From contig NC_030385.2 in the NCBI RefSeq assembly GCF_001625215.2, positions 32,203,598 to 32,267,597 on the forward strand: a DNA stretch of 64,000 nt, read 5' to 3'. The notes beneath the pieces are model-generated. The model saw nothing but the letters and a program-made list of their open reading frames with translations, was not told the origin of the DNA and made no database searches. How positions within the stretch are numbered: position 1 is the stretch's first letter; every line of letters begins with the position of its first letter. A program made the translations under genes and the position numbers. The DNA is from Daucus carota subsp. sativus. Its lineage: Eukaryota; Streptophyta; Magnoliopsida; Apiales; Apiaceae. This document shows, in pieces, positions 1 to 11,303 of this stretch.

Positions 1-15
1 CCGGGACGGAGGGAG
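1..15. mobile_element. Right end of a Stowaway MITE
   Basis: The window opens with GGGACGGAGGGAG followed by TA, the right terminal inverted repeat of a Stowaway (Tc1/mariner-type) element. The rest lies left of the window. It shares its TA with the next element. Confidence 0.8.
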
Positions 16-17
16 TA

Positions 18-291
18 CTCTTTATGTCCCTCTCATTTCTTTACAGTTTTTTCACACGGCTCGACACGCATTTTAAGGCGCATATAAAACATAGTTATAT
101 AACTTATTTTTAAAATTTTTCTTTTTTTATAAAAATTTAAACATCAAATTTTTATTCTGAAGAATAAAAAGGTTCAAAATAATTTATCCAACTACGTTTT
201 ACGAAAGCATTAGAATGCGTGCCGAGCCCTCGTCCTCCAATGTAAACAACCCCAATGTAAACAAGTAAACAAATAAGGGAGACAGAAGGAG
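18..291. mobile_element. Degenerate Stowaway-like MITE
   Basis: The left end CTCTTTATGTCCCTCTC pairs with the right end (reverse complement CTCCTTCTGTCTCCC), and the element lies between TA dinucleotides at 16-17 and 292-293. The ends have diverged, so this is an old copy. It abuts the preceding element through one shared TA. Confidence 0.65.
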
Positions 292-608
292 TAGGATTTA
301 GGAACAAGAATGTGGGATACGGGGGTAGGATTCAACTTAATATTTGTCCGGGCACCAGAACGAAACTTCAAATTTTGCTAATATATGAAATAGGGCTTCA
401 AATTCAATCACAGTATCTTTTATGAATATAATTTGTGGTCATTTTGTAATGAGTTGGATCAGGCTCAAACTCAATTTTATCAGATTTCTATTTGGCCCTA
501 TGAGTAAAAGTGGGTGCATAATTAAATTGTTGCTAGACATGAAAAGCTATTCTTTTCTTTTGAATGACATTTATATTGACTGATGAAGATCGGGCTTTTT
601 TTTTGTAG

Positions 609-711
609 ATGTTGGAGGTCCAAAACTTTTCCTTTGTGTGATGGGAGTCATGTGAAGCACAACAAGGCTACTGGGGATAATGTCGGGCCTCTTCTCTTGA
701 AGAAACCGTAA
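609..711 (+). CDS. NEET (CDGSH iron-sulfur) protein, last exon only
   Basis: This is the final exon of a plant NEET protein, a small 2Fe-2S protein of chloroplast and mitochondria involved in iron and redox homeostasis. After a pyrimidine tract and AG at 607-608, the first base completes a codon. The next 34 codons read [14 protein letters not shown] and end at TAA 709-711. The CDGSH signature and the cysteine two residues before the tryptophan-arginine pair fit the family's 3Cys-1His cluster site; the first ligand cysteine would be in the previous exon. No matching upstream exon is visible in 1-608, so it must lie outside the window. The C-terminus ends in Leu-Leu-Leu-Lys-Lys-Pro, the usual family end. 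Only the C-terminal third is here. Identification is by recall of the family sequence. Confidence 0.88.
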
Positions 712-3290
712 TGATATACTTGTAATGCCATGCTCTGAAATTCAATTCCCATTTAATGTCATGTTTTGAACTGAGATCAATCATGTATCCTGCAAAAGAC
801 TACTTTACTCATTTTCCCGGGTGCTCTCTTCTGGATCAATTGAAGCTGCATTTGGTTATCATTGTATGTAAAATTACAGTTTAAGCAAAATTTTATATCT
901 GCCAATCGGGAAACTATTTTTGATGTCAAAATCATTTTTTTGGGGGGGGGGGGGGGGGGGGGGGGGGGTTCTAAGATTTGCGAATCAAATACAGTATCAG
1001 TATGAAGTTGGATTGTAAGATTTGCCTTCGTAATTGTGCCTGGCGTGCCATAAATATTTAAGGAACAAAAGGTGAATCTATGTGCTATCAAAATTTACGT
1101 AGTTGAAACCATGGATAAATTATAAATATAAACAAGGTTGTGTGATCGACAATGAGGGAGTTGAATACATTAGTTCTATGAAAATGAAAATGTTCATTAG
1201 CGCGCAGAATGATTTTTCTTGTATTATAGCTAGTTACTGGAGATGATTGAACACTACGGTTTCACTCCAAACATTAAGCTGATCAATGTGTGATCAAATC
1301 ATGTAAGGATTTCACCGTTGACCACTTATGTGTTGTTAATAACTGGAGCATATTTTAGTGGAAGTATACGTAGAATAGAAGTTGTAAAAATGTCCCAAAC
1401 CATGAGGGTATTATTACTCCTAGGCTCATATGGCCCTTTTACATATGCGGGACTGCTTACCAGAAACCTTTCCTAGTGCCGTGCTAATGATTCTTGCCAA
1501 CAGTTGATGTCTCTGGACTCTGGCCTAGAATATTACATATTTACTTTCCTTGGGGTATATTTTATGGATTGCTCTCTTGGCAAATGATTTGAGCTTTAGT
1601 AGTACCAAGGCAGTTCCATGATTATTTCACTAGCTTTATCATCTAAACGTAAAATGCTCTTTGTGACTGAATCAGTATGTTAGTTCTCATCCATGTAATG
1701 TAAAACTCAGAATCTCTCTTGGTTGGTATAGATGCTGAATGCACTCTAGAATTTGCCATCTCCATTATTAAAGGTCTTTCAGTAGTACTACATCTTTTGA
1801 TCTTTAATAGTAGTACTACATCATTTAATCATTGTATGGATGATTATGTCAAAAGATGGTTTGTGGAACTAGAACTGTCTTTTATTTCTTTTTCTGTATA
1901 TTTTGATTCTTCTGAGAATGGCCATTACTTAATTTCCATGTGGTTCTTTTATAAAAGCAATTCATAGACAGTCTGCATCATTAAAGCAAACAAGTTGTGT
2001 TAAAATAACAGTAAAAGGTGCTTAAACATGTGAGTACACTAATTGAGAATGTTATATTCTGAAATTTTTGGGATGGCCATTCTTTAATTTCCATGTGGTT
2101 AGACTTTTCTCCATAAGCCTGATAAAGACTAGTTGGATTTCTTTAGACTTTCTTTAGGTCATTTTGTTTTGTTCTTTTATAAATGCTAGTAGAATACATA
2201 TACTTGTTTATCTGAGTCCGGACTATGCCTAATTTAATCCTTGGTAGAAAGCAGACTGCCTTCTGCAGTTGAGATGCACAAGTTTATGTTAGACAGAGTT
2301 GACCATAATTGTATGTCGGCGTAGTTAGTGTTGGGGCATCACTACATCTTCAACTCAACTTAGTGTCCAAGTTAATGCAAATGTTCCCATCAACCTAAAT
2401 ATTCTGAATAATATTAATTCTCCAAATTAGGCAGCTCTAGAATAAACAATGGGATGAAACTCAGTCATTTGCTATGACTCATCGTAGAATTGAATCTCAG
2501 ATGCACTAGTGCTGTTGTGCCTGCCCTCTGCATTACAATAATTAATTAATCTTGTTATTTTTTAATCAGTCAACCTGCACAAGGAATGATATGCACACTG
2601 CAATATGCAGTTCTCTAGTACAATTTTGTTCGTCCACTTCAATAATTATTTTTATCAAATGTAATTCTAAAAAATCAACATTTTTTCGTAGATTCGAAAA
2701 CCCTAAACCGAAACCGAAAAATCTTACGATTGTAACATGTGGCTGAGGATTTGACAAAGAGACGAGAGGAAAGGGATAAATCTGATTCTTATATCTCAAT
2801 CAAAATAAATGCCAGCAAGGTCAGCCTGTACTCTGAAACAACGCAATCAGATAAGCCTACGAACGCAAAGTAACAACAATTGTCGGTACATGACCCATAA
2901 GCAGCTTCATGAACCTCCTCGTCTCATTTTCCTCATGTCATGTTTCGCAACAACTTACTTTTATCTGTACACAATTCGTGTACAGCTGCGAAATAGCTGA
3001 TTTCTAGACACATGTAAAGCGGATCATGCAGCGTGAATTACCCCGCTAACCGCGCTTGACGTACTGTGCTAGCCACCACCGACGGCACCGATTGATATGC
3101 GCATTGCATATGGTTCGCAACATTAATCAGGTTGTGAACACTTGGACCCATTTTCACGTGACGCTAAAATATAAACATCTTCAAGCTGTCTTGTGTTTTC
3201 TTTATCACAAACTTATTTAGCTTTCAACTTTGGACCCCTTCTCCATGAAACTTAAATGATATGTTTTTCCTAGTTTAGTTGCGGAGTCTT
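712..3290. other. Intergenic, no supported gene
   Basis: AT-rich sequence downstream of the NEET gene. Short open frames here start with non-ATG codons or cross low-complexity DNA, and none resembles a known protein. It holds a 27-base run of G at 942-968. Confidence 0.6.
942..968. repeat. Poly-G tract, 27 bases
   Basis: An uninterrupted run of G that follows a run of T. Long G homopolymers are rare in plant nuclear DNA. It may be a real mononucleotide repeat or a length error of sequencing or assembly. Confidence 0.9.
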
Positions 3291-3645
3291 AGATCATTTC
3301 CAACCATGAATACCCTTGGCTAAAATTCTAGTTGTCATATAAAAATAAAAATTCAACCATCCTCACCTGTTATCTATAGTTATAGTCAACCTGTTATGGA
3401 TGATTATATTTGTCGATCCGCTACAAGTTTGTAAGAAGATCTACCGGAAGATTACACATCACTTATTACCATATTAAAGTGATATATTCTATTTTATAAC
3501 AATCTAAAATATTAATAACATACTATTATTAAATTATAGCCAACCACTATAGTCAATACCATCAAAGCAAAATGTCTTACAGGTTCAACAAATTTTACAT
3601 AATATCTTACCGGTCCAATTTCGCCAACCATTTTGGAGATGCTCT
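3291..3645. mobile_element. MITE of the AGAGCATCTCC family (diverged)
   Basis: The left end AGATCATTTCCAACC pairs imperfectly with the right end (reverse complement AGAGCATCTCCAAAA). The interior is AT-rich. Similar ends recur at 40693, 46151 and 55623. Target duplication not resolved. Confidence 0.4.
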
Positions 3646-3707
3646 TGGACCCTTCCTCGCAAACAAACGCAGCAGGAGTAAATCACAACAAGAAAACATA
3701 ACAGCTA

Positions 3708-3919
3708 CTCCCTTTATCTCCTTACTTCAATTCAATTGTATACGTTATTTTTTTTGATACGTTTTTTTAATATTTTTTTAATATTTTATTTTTTTTTTAA
3801 AATAAAAAATTAACATTTAAACATTTATTGAGACGATAAAATTATGAAATTATAATTTATACGAGTTTCGAAATGTGCAAATAGTAAACGTTGTATATAA
3901 TTTACGGAGACGAAGGGAG
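3708..3919. mobile_element. Stowaway-like MITE
   Basis: Ends CTCCCTTTATCTCC and (reverse complement) CTCCCTTCGTCTCC lie between TA dinucleotides at 3706-3707 and 3920-3921. AT-rich, non-coding, 212 bp. Confidence 0.75.
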
Positions 3920-3945
3920 TATCAGAATAGATCAGACATTCACTA

Positions 3946-4249
3946 CTCCCTCCGTCCCTCTCAATTCTTTACATTGGAGAGGGACATGGAGATCAAGACA
4001 ATGTAAAAAAAATAAGTAAAGTTAGATTAAAAATGGGTAAAGCGGTGGGACCTATCAATATTTAATAATATATTTGAGATATTGGAGGAAAGTAGTGGGT
4101 GTAATAGTAGTTTTTATTGTTAAATATGAGATAGTAGGGGAAGATAGTGGGTGTAATGATGGGAAAAACTTACTATTTATAGTAACGTAAAGAAATGAAA
4201 GGGACATCCCAAAATAGTAACTGTAAAGAAATGAGAGGGACATAGAGAG
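3946..4249. mobile_element. Stowaway MITE
   Basis: The left TIR CTCCCTCCGTCCCTCTC and a diverged right TIR (GAGAGGGACATAGAGAG) lie between TA duplications at 3944-3945 and 4250-4251. The open frame inside is antisense MITE sequence, not a gene. Confidence 0.85.
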
Positions 4250-4251
4250 TA

Positions 4252-5820
4252 TAATACTCTGATAAAGTATAATTTTATATTATTTTTTTGAAAAAACATC
4301 TTTAAAAAGATTATAAAATTATACTCCATCTCTCCGAGAAATCCTAAAAAGTTTTATATTCTTAAAGTGGTCGTCACCATTATCCGAAAAGCTTTTATTG
4401 ATAGAAAGTCTCAAACTCTTTTATTTGGTTTCTTCAATAATATTCCTTTTCAGGAAATGATTTCTATCCTTTTAATTAGGTTTAGTTTGTTTTTTTAATC
4501 TAGGAGTTTCAGTTTACTTATTTTTAATTCAACCAAAGTTTATGTGATTTGAGAGTTAATCGTCTATATTGTGGTTTCGACGATTAGATTTAAATTACTT
4601 TTATTTGTTTTCAATTTGCTTTTATTTTAATTTTTGACTAGTATTTTCAGGTTATTTTCTCCGTTCGGTGAGAGTTTTTTTCCGCTTCTTGATTGCAAGT
4701 GGGGGTAATCGACGAGTGGTTGCTTGTATATGTATATATATTATCTTTAAAATAATTTTTTAATTAAATTTTCAGATTCTAAATCAAAATATATATTTTT
4801 AAATAAAAAATACATATTTTTTTATAGCATCCCCAAATTTTAAATAAATTTTCAGATTTTAAATCTAAGTACATATTTTTTTACATCATTGTGTGTGTTC
4901 AGAAATAATTTTAAAATATACTACATAAACTTTGAGAAGTCAGGATTATAAACTGAAAGCTCATATAAATTTTGATGTACGAACTATCATCTTTCGAAAT
5001 ATGAGTATTGATTTGTTAATGACCCAAAGTTCAAAGTACCAAGAAATAGGGCTGCCAAGCACCTGCCTAAATATTTCTATAGAGTATGAAATTTGAGCCG
5101 GTGGATAATAAAATATTATTTTGTGTTGGTGGGAAGTCGAAAGTGCTCAACACAGTGAGTAATAAAAAAGGATTATTTTGGCTAGAAAAACATTTAACCT
5201 GTGAAGCATACACACTCTAATGACATGACATGTGTACCAGAGAAAACAAAACCATGAAACGAAAGAAAATGACACGTATAACTCATTTTCTTGTCGGTTG
5301 CGTTTCTAATTAGGTGGCTGACCATCACCTCCTTTATTTTTTTACCGTCGCGAAGATGCCCATGAATGCTGCAGCCATTTACGTTTTCATTTAACTCATT
5401 TTCTCATTTATTTAATTCAATTTTGCTTATCATAATTTATTCTCGTATAATTATTAGCATTAAAAGTTCGTGTACTGTAATTTATTGCTCTTTATTTAAT
5501 ACCACTAATCAAATGATTTAGTATTTAAAAAGAGTTTCTTTAACAAATTTGAAAATTTATAAAATATTTTTCAAGGAATTTTCAGTACAAACAAAAATTT
5601 CGTTTAAAATTTAGGACGCCAAGAAAAAATCACTGTGTTATATCACGCACCGATGTAATTTATGTAAAAAATCCCATAACAACTATTTTAATTTATTTAT
5701 AAGTAATAAATTTAGGAAATTTACTGATAACATTATTGATTTTTACTAATCATCGTTAAAATTTATAATCACAGGCACAGCACTTCAGATACAGTAAAAT
5801 GTAAATTACACTCCAAAATA
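4252..5820. other. Intergenic and upstream region of the GT47 gene
   Basis: Very AT-rich, without long open frames or clear terminal repeats. The last part is the presumed promoter of the GT47 gene. Confidence 0.6.
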
Positions 5821-5823
5821 AAG

Positions 5824-5832
5824 TATATAAAA
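5824..5832 (+). promoter_or_regulatory. TATA box of the GT47 gene
   Basis: TATATAAAA lies about 160 bp before the ATG at 5990, so transcription should start near 5855. It is followed directly by an ACGTGGC element resembling a G-box/ABRE core (5832-5838). The TATA position excludes any translation start before about 5855 and so decides the start codon. Confidence 0.7.
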
Positions 5833-5989
5833 CGTGGCGCTTTTGTATCTATACTTTGTCTACCACTTTCCTAGGAAACTGTGTCAAACTCCCATCCTAA
5901 ACACTTCCACTTCAAACACCCCTTCCCTGTCTCCCCACCCCACCATTTTCCGGCAACAACTCGCCGGAAAATCGTTAAAGCGCTTTCTA

Positions 5990-7450
5990 ATGCTTCCCAT
6001 TTCCGACCCCCACTCCCCGGAAAAACCGAAAACCCCGACCAAATCATCACTAGACCGCAAAAACTCAAACTCATTCTCATTCTCCCACATACAAACCCTA
6101 ATATATCACCCCCGCTCATGTCTCATTCTCCTGATCCTCATCCTCCAGATCCTCATTCTATACGCCTCCCTCTCTCTCCCCATCTCCACCTTCTCTCTCC
6201 ACGCCCCGATATCCGTCAAATCCGGCGGTCCCAACTCGACGGAGCTTTGTCCCGACGGCAGGGTTTATGTGTACGACATCCCGGAACAGTTCAACAAAGA
6301 GCTGTTACAGAACTGTGATAAGCTGAGCCCGTTTGGGTCCCGGTGCGGCACGTTTATGAACAACGGGTTCGGAGAGAAGTTCACGTCGGTGGCGAATGTG
6401 GTGCCGAAGAGCGTTGTGAATGCATGGTACTGGACTGATCAGTTCGCGTTAGAGATTATTTTTCATGATCGAATGATGAATTATAAGTGTAGAACTATGG
6501 AGCCTGAATCGGCTACGGCGTTTTATATTCCGTTTTATGCTGGACTCGCGGTGGGGAAGTACTTGTGGTCGAGTAATTTCACGGCGAGGGATCGTGATTA
6601 TCATTGCGAGATGATTTTGAGGTGGGTGCGAGAGAAGCCGTATTTCAATAGGTCGAGTGGGTGGGATCATTTTATTACTATGGGGAGAATTACGTGGGAT
6701 TTTCGGAGGTCGAATGATGGCGATTGGGGTTCCAAGTGTATTTATCTTCCGGAGATGAGGAATATTAGTAGGCTTTTAATTGAACGGAATTCGTGGGATT
6801 ATTTTGATGTTGGTGTGCCTTATCCTACTGGATTTCATCCTAGTTCGGCTAATGATGTGAAAATTTGGCAGAATTTTGTTAATGGACGGCGTCGCAGTAC
6901 ACTTTATTGTTTTGCAGGGGCGACGCGGGGATTTATTAAGAATGATTTTAGAGGGTTGTTGTTGAAACAATGTTATGCTGATTCGGAGAAATGTAGGGTT
7001 GTTGATTGTGGTGGTTCGAAATGTAGTAACCGTACGGCTGCGATCCTTGAGACGTTTCTGAGTTCGGATTTTTGTTTGCAGCCTAGAGGGGATAGTTTTA
7101 CTCGCCGGTCTATATTTGATTGCATGGTGGCTGGTTCAATTCCGGTTTTTTTCTGGAAGAGAACGGCTTATTATCAGTATGAGTGGTTTTTGCCTGAAGA
7201 AGCTGGGAGTTATTCGGTTTTTATAGACCGGAATGAGGTGGAGAATGGGACTTCTATAAGAAGTGTGCTTGAGAAATTCAGTCAAGAAGAAGTGAAGAAA
7301 ATGAGGGCAAAAGTGGTAGAATATATACCAAAACTTGTGTATGCCAAGCCTAATACAGGTTTAAAGGGCATGAAAGATGCATTTGATATTGCTGTTGAAG
7401 GTGTTTTAAAGAGAGTGAAAGAACGGGAAGGAGGGTATAAGTGGAAATAA
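5990..7450 (+). CDS. GT47 exostosin-family glycosyltransferase (MUR3/XLT2-like)
   Basis: Predicted Golgi type-II membrane glycosyltransferase of GT47 subgroup A, the group of xyloglucan galactosyltransferases MUR3 and XLT2 that decorate cell-wall xyloglucan side chains. It is a single-exon gene of 487 codons; the stop follows at 7448-7450. The frame is open further upstream to 5834, but it begins there with GTG just after the TATA box; the first in-frame ATG is at 5990. A short cytosolic tail of about 37 residues precedes one membrane anchor (HPRSCLILLILILQILIL...). The lumenal exostosin domain follows, from VYVYDIPEQFN through WYWTDQFALEIIFHDRM and WGSKCIYLPEMRN to the donor-binding region RGDSFTRRSIFDCMVAGSIP. 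Cysteines typical of the group are kept. Codon use is GC-richer at the 5' end than later. Which sugar it transfers cannot be told from the sequence. Confidence 0.9.
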   Translation: MLPISDPHSPEKPKTPTKSSLDRKNSNSFSFSHIQTLIYHPRSCLILLILILQILILYASLSLPISTFSLHAPISVKSGGPNSTELCPDGRVYVYDIPEQFNKELLQNCDKLSPFGSRCGTFMNNGFGEKFTSVANVVPKSVVNAWYWTDQFALEIIFHDRMMNYKCRTMEPESATAFYIPFYAGLAVGKYLWSSNFTARDRDYHCEMILRWVREKPYFNRSSGWDHFITMGRITWDFRRSNDGDWGSKCIYLPEMRNISRLLIERNSWDYFDVGVPYPTGFHPSSANDVKIWQNFVNGRRRSTLYCFAGATRGFIKNDFRGLLLKQCYADSEKCRVVDCGGSKCSNRTAAILETFLSSDFCLQPRGDSFTRRSIFDCMVAGSIPVFFWKRTAYYQYEWFLPEEAGSYSVFIDRNEVENGTSIRSVLEKFSQEEVKKMRAKVVEYIPKLVYAKPNTGLKGMKDAFDIAVEGVLKRVKEREGGYKWK

Positions 7451-7453
7451 ACA

Positions 7454-10400
7454 GAGATATATGGAGGGGTAGTTGGGCATTGTTTGTAATGATGCTCTAT
7501 TGTTATATTGTATAGAGATGCAGCAGAGGTAATGTAAAAGGGTACTAGTTTTTTTAGTTTGTTACTGCCATATTGTAATAGTACTAGGATAAACTATACT
7601 TGTATTTTGTTGCTGTTTTCCACCTGTAATTACATAGTACCATGTTTTCGTATACAATTACTCTAAATTGATTCTTTTGATTTGAAAGACTTGAGCTGTC
7701 TGGGCAGTGCTGCTAATGTATTTGTAAGGTTATGGACATAATTGTATTTGCGATAACTGCAAGTCCGGTAGAATACGTGTCTAGAAGAATAGTTCTGTGA
7801 CTTAATGTGCTATGCCCAAGGTAGAAAAATAGTTTTGCGAGGTATGCTGGACCATCTTAGCTATGATATTGATATGTAATTATATCTGATCATGATAAGT
7901 TTTTTTGTTCTGCAATAGTTGTGTCCTTGTGTCAGCTATTAGAGCATACAGGGTTAACATTAATTATGTTGTGATTAATTTTTAACTTGTACATCTTGGT
8001 TGTCAATTCCCTGGGATAAGCACCTAAAGTTGTGTTATCTGTCATAAATATCTAAGCAGTTGTTATAACTCGACTTCTTAACTATGTTTAATTGTGGCCA
8101 AGTTTGTTAATTCTTTATGTCTTTTTCCTAGTACAATCTAAACTGCTACATGTGGACTGTAATTAAGCTATGCTATTTGAGCTAATAGGGATTGTTATGC
8201 ATACTATTCGGAAATATAATTACCCTTTTTTTTAGCTCTAACCTGCATTTGTGTGATTATGCTGTTAATATGATGTTGTAGTTACTATGACAGTGTCACA
8301 ATTTGCACTGATGAATTTGAAACAAAGCCAATAGATCAAACAGTGTACCTCGTATCTATTTCTAACAATCACTTCACTTTTCTGCTATTTTGGATCAACT
8401 TTTTTGAATTCTCTTCTCCGAATTATTTTTGAACTGTATAACAAATCTGATTGTGTTACCCTGCTCTTTACATTCCGTTGTCATTTCATTTAAATCCTCT
8501 ATGATTATACATGAGGCAACTAGTGGAAAACCTTTGAAGATGCTTAACCCTCTTTTCCTCCTTCCCCATCTGATGGATCACATATGTGCAAGTGGATAAA
8601 CAGCAAGGCTCATTGGACCCCAGACCCTGGAGAAGATCACCGGGGTAAATCTAGCTTCAAAACATAAGCTATGGTTTGTCACAGGTGCATTGACTTGGCC
8701 AACAGAAGATAATGTTGTTGCAGAGCTATTGGGAGCCTTGCAACAAAACGGTCATTGCTCAGCTCACTTGCAATGTTTTTTCTACTGTTAAAAGGTCAGT
8801 AGGCTCTTGAATATAGCTAAAGACATCTAGTCAAAATTGTCTCCCGCTAATGGATTGAGAAAATACAAATTAAACAAAGGATTATCTGAATTAAAACAGA
8901 ATAGCATGTCTGTTTAACGCCATACTATACTATCATGAGAAGTATATGGGAAGAATTTGATGCCACAAAGTTAGCTGTTTGTAGACAGTCTCGATGATAT
9001 ATTCAATGCAGAGGAGTCATGTTTTGTTTTATACAGTGCCATGTTATGGATCAAAAGAGCTACTCATGATCATCTTTGATTAAAAAACAAGCTCGAAGCT
9101 GGAATAAATAAGCAACAAGTAATTGCTCGGGAAAAAAACCCAGGAAATTCAAAATAGAGTTCAAGCAGCAAGTGATTTCAGATTGTAGTTTGTACATGTT
9201 TTGGCCAGCAAATTATGCTAGAGTGAGTTAGTGGATTATCGCTATTATTATGATGTCACAAGCTATAATTAACTGAAACTTGTGTCATACAGCAGCATAT
9301 GTCTGATGTTAAAGGGTTATGATAAAATACAAGTTAAGTTTTATCTCCCATCCTCTCATCTCCATCTTCACTGATATCTATATTGACAATCATCTCTTAA
9401 CTTTTAATGAACTTTTAACCTGACTACATGCTGAAATGTAGTAGCTAGTTAGACTGATTATTAGATAAATTGATACTTGCTAATTTCTTGCTATTAGTTA
9501 AAAATGTTTTGCAGTTCTTTATTTACAAGAAGCAACTGGAAGAAGTTAAGGAGGAGTTGGTGAATTTCAGTAAAGTTGATTCCTCAGCAATGCACAGCAG
9601 ATGCTAAAACTAATCTGACTCGCTGCTCAGCTTCTGGTGGAAAGGAATCGAGGGAGGCATGTAGTGGACATTTATTGGTAATCTCTTGGGATCATATCAT
9701 ACTAATCAAACCAGCTCCATTACTGAACCAAAACCTGTAAATCAGGTAATTGACTCCAGACCAACAGCATGATCTATGAATGCATATGCTAACGGGTTAA
9801 ATGTGGAAAACTAGTACTGGGGATGCATGCAAAAAAAATGTGGAAAACTAAATAAAAACTATTTTTAGTTCTCATACATATATTGCATGCAAAATAATGT
9901 GGACAAATTCTTTAATTCTCATGCATATATTATGATGCATTTTTATTTGATTTTTAATGATTAAAATTGCATCTGCTTAATATCTATTCGTAAAGTGATA
10001 TAAAGTTATCTTAATGATTAATTTTAGTTTGATATGTAACCCTCGGAATAACTGAATAACAATTTGGAGAAAGAGGAGGGACACAAACATATGACCTGTC
10101 CTTCGCTGTTCTCAGTCTGTCTCTTCTGAAACTGATGATCATCTCTTACAGGTTATAGGCCAAATTATCTGCATTTCTGTCAGAGAGAATGAGAAAAGTT
10201 AACCGGAGCACTGGTTGTTTGTGACTTTGTGTAACAATCTAGGCAGAAGAATGGAGATTGATTGTATGAAAGTTAAGTTTGAGCACAATGATACTTTCAT
10301 AGTTCTTGTTTCTTAGGCGAAGAGTAGAATAATTTGATTGTCCAATTATTGAAAGGGTTCCGTAGAATCATAAGAATATGGTTCAGTGGTGGCACTGGCG

Positions 10401-10830
10401 GAATCATAAATTTTCAGAGAATTGGCAAAATAATCCTTCTTTGTGCACAGGTGCGTACAGGGCATTAACACAAGAATTTCATTCTGACGAGTTCTTGCTG
10501 TGTAGATTGTTCATGTGTTTGACCTGTTAGGCTTCGATGTATTTATCATTTTCGTATCATGTAATTTGTTATATAATAATTTCATTAGAATAGATATTAC
10601 GCAAACAAAGGAATAGCACTAAAATTACTTTGATAAGTACTTTAAATTATATTTTTCAAATAAATCTTTATGATATTTAAATTTCTTTTCTTATAAGTTT
10701 GTTCAAACTCCAAACTCACCCCACCCAAATCAAACACGGTTATATTACAAATTTGTTTCATATAAATCGTGTTAGAAGTTTTCACATGGCAAGCTAACTG
10801 ATCGAGTGAAGAATTTTAGACGCTGCTGAG
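7454..10830. other. Intergenic, with unassigned exon-like pieces
   Basis: This holds the 3' UTR of the GT47 gene and about 3 kb without a recognisable gene. The clearest exon-like piece follows a TTTTGCAG acceptor at about 9514 and reads FFIYKKQLEEVKEELVNFS, with a splice-like end, but no linked exons were identified. A second short open piece lies around 8680-8790. They could belong to a non-coding RNA, a decayed gene, or nothing. Confidence 0.4.
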
Positions 10831-10831
10831 T

Positions 10832-10903
10832 TTTTTTTAGGAGAGAAAGCATGCGAAAGCAATTTTCATCTCAATCCCATTTTTGGAGTGAAATTATGTT
10901 ATA
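10832..10903. repeat. 72-bp direct repeat, copy 1
   Basis: Identical to 11232-11303, exactly 400 bp away. It starts in a T-run before AGGAGAGAAAGCATGCG and ends at GTTATA. Its right edge coincides with a Helitron-like 3' terminus (CTAG at 10904-10907). Confidence 0.9.
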
Positions 10904-11231
10904 CTAGTATGTTTGCCCGCTCCGCATGGGCGTTGAAAAATAATGTTTTGAAAAAAAATATGTTTGATTAAATTTGTATTTGATTGTAGTTGAGGTTTTT
11001 TGATTTTGGATGGAAATTATTTTAATTTTTTTTTTCTATTTTTTGTTCTCATCTAAAATAAATTCTAAACTAAAAAATATCTGATAATAGAGTTAATCTC
11101 ATTAGTCCAATATTTGGTACGATTAAAAGTGGCAATTGTTTTATTTCGTATAATTTCGTTTCGTGTATTTTCGTGTTTTGTGTACTCGAGGTGAAAATCG
11201 TATCCGCCCGTTATTGGTTTCGTGTGCCTAA
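10904..11231 (-). mobile_element. Possible Helitron-like fragment between direct repeats
   Basis: Read on the minus strand, this segment ends with a GCCC...GGGC hairpin, a short spacer and CTAG, followed by T, as Helitron 3' ends do. The other end shows no clear Helitron TC terminus. Only the 3' end is supported. Confidence 0.4.
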
Positions 11232-11303
11232 TTTTTTTAGGAGAGAAAGCATGCGAAAGCAATTTTCATCTCAATCCCATTTTTGGAGTGAAATTATGTT
11301 ATA
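11232..11303. repeat. 72-bp direct repeat, copy 2
   Basis: Second copy of 10832-10903. After it the sequence continues with TTTGCAT, which is probably the original sequence to the right of the insertion site. Confidence 0.9.

Noticed and set aside
777-1091. Minus-strand open frame with a polyproline run
   Set aside because: The proline run is only the poly-G tract read in reverse; no start context or homology.
2690-2720. Interstitial telomere repeat (CCCTAAACCG)
   Set aside because: Only one or two degenerate units, which is chance level in AT-rich DNA.
5834-5989. N-terminal extension of the GT47 protein
   Set aside because: Begins with GTG next to the TATA box; it would precede the transcription start.
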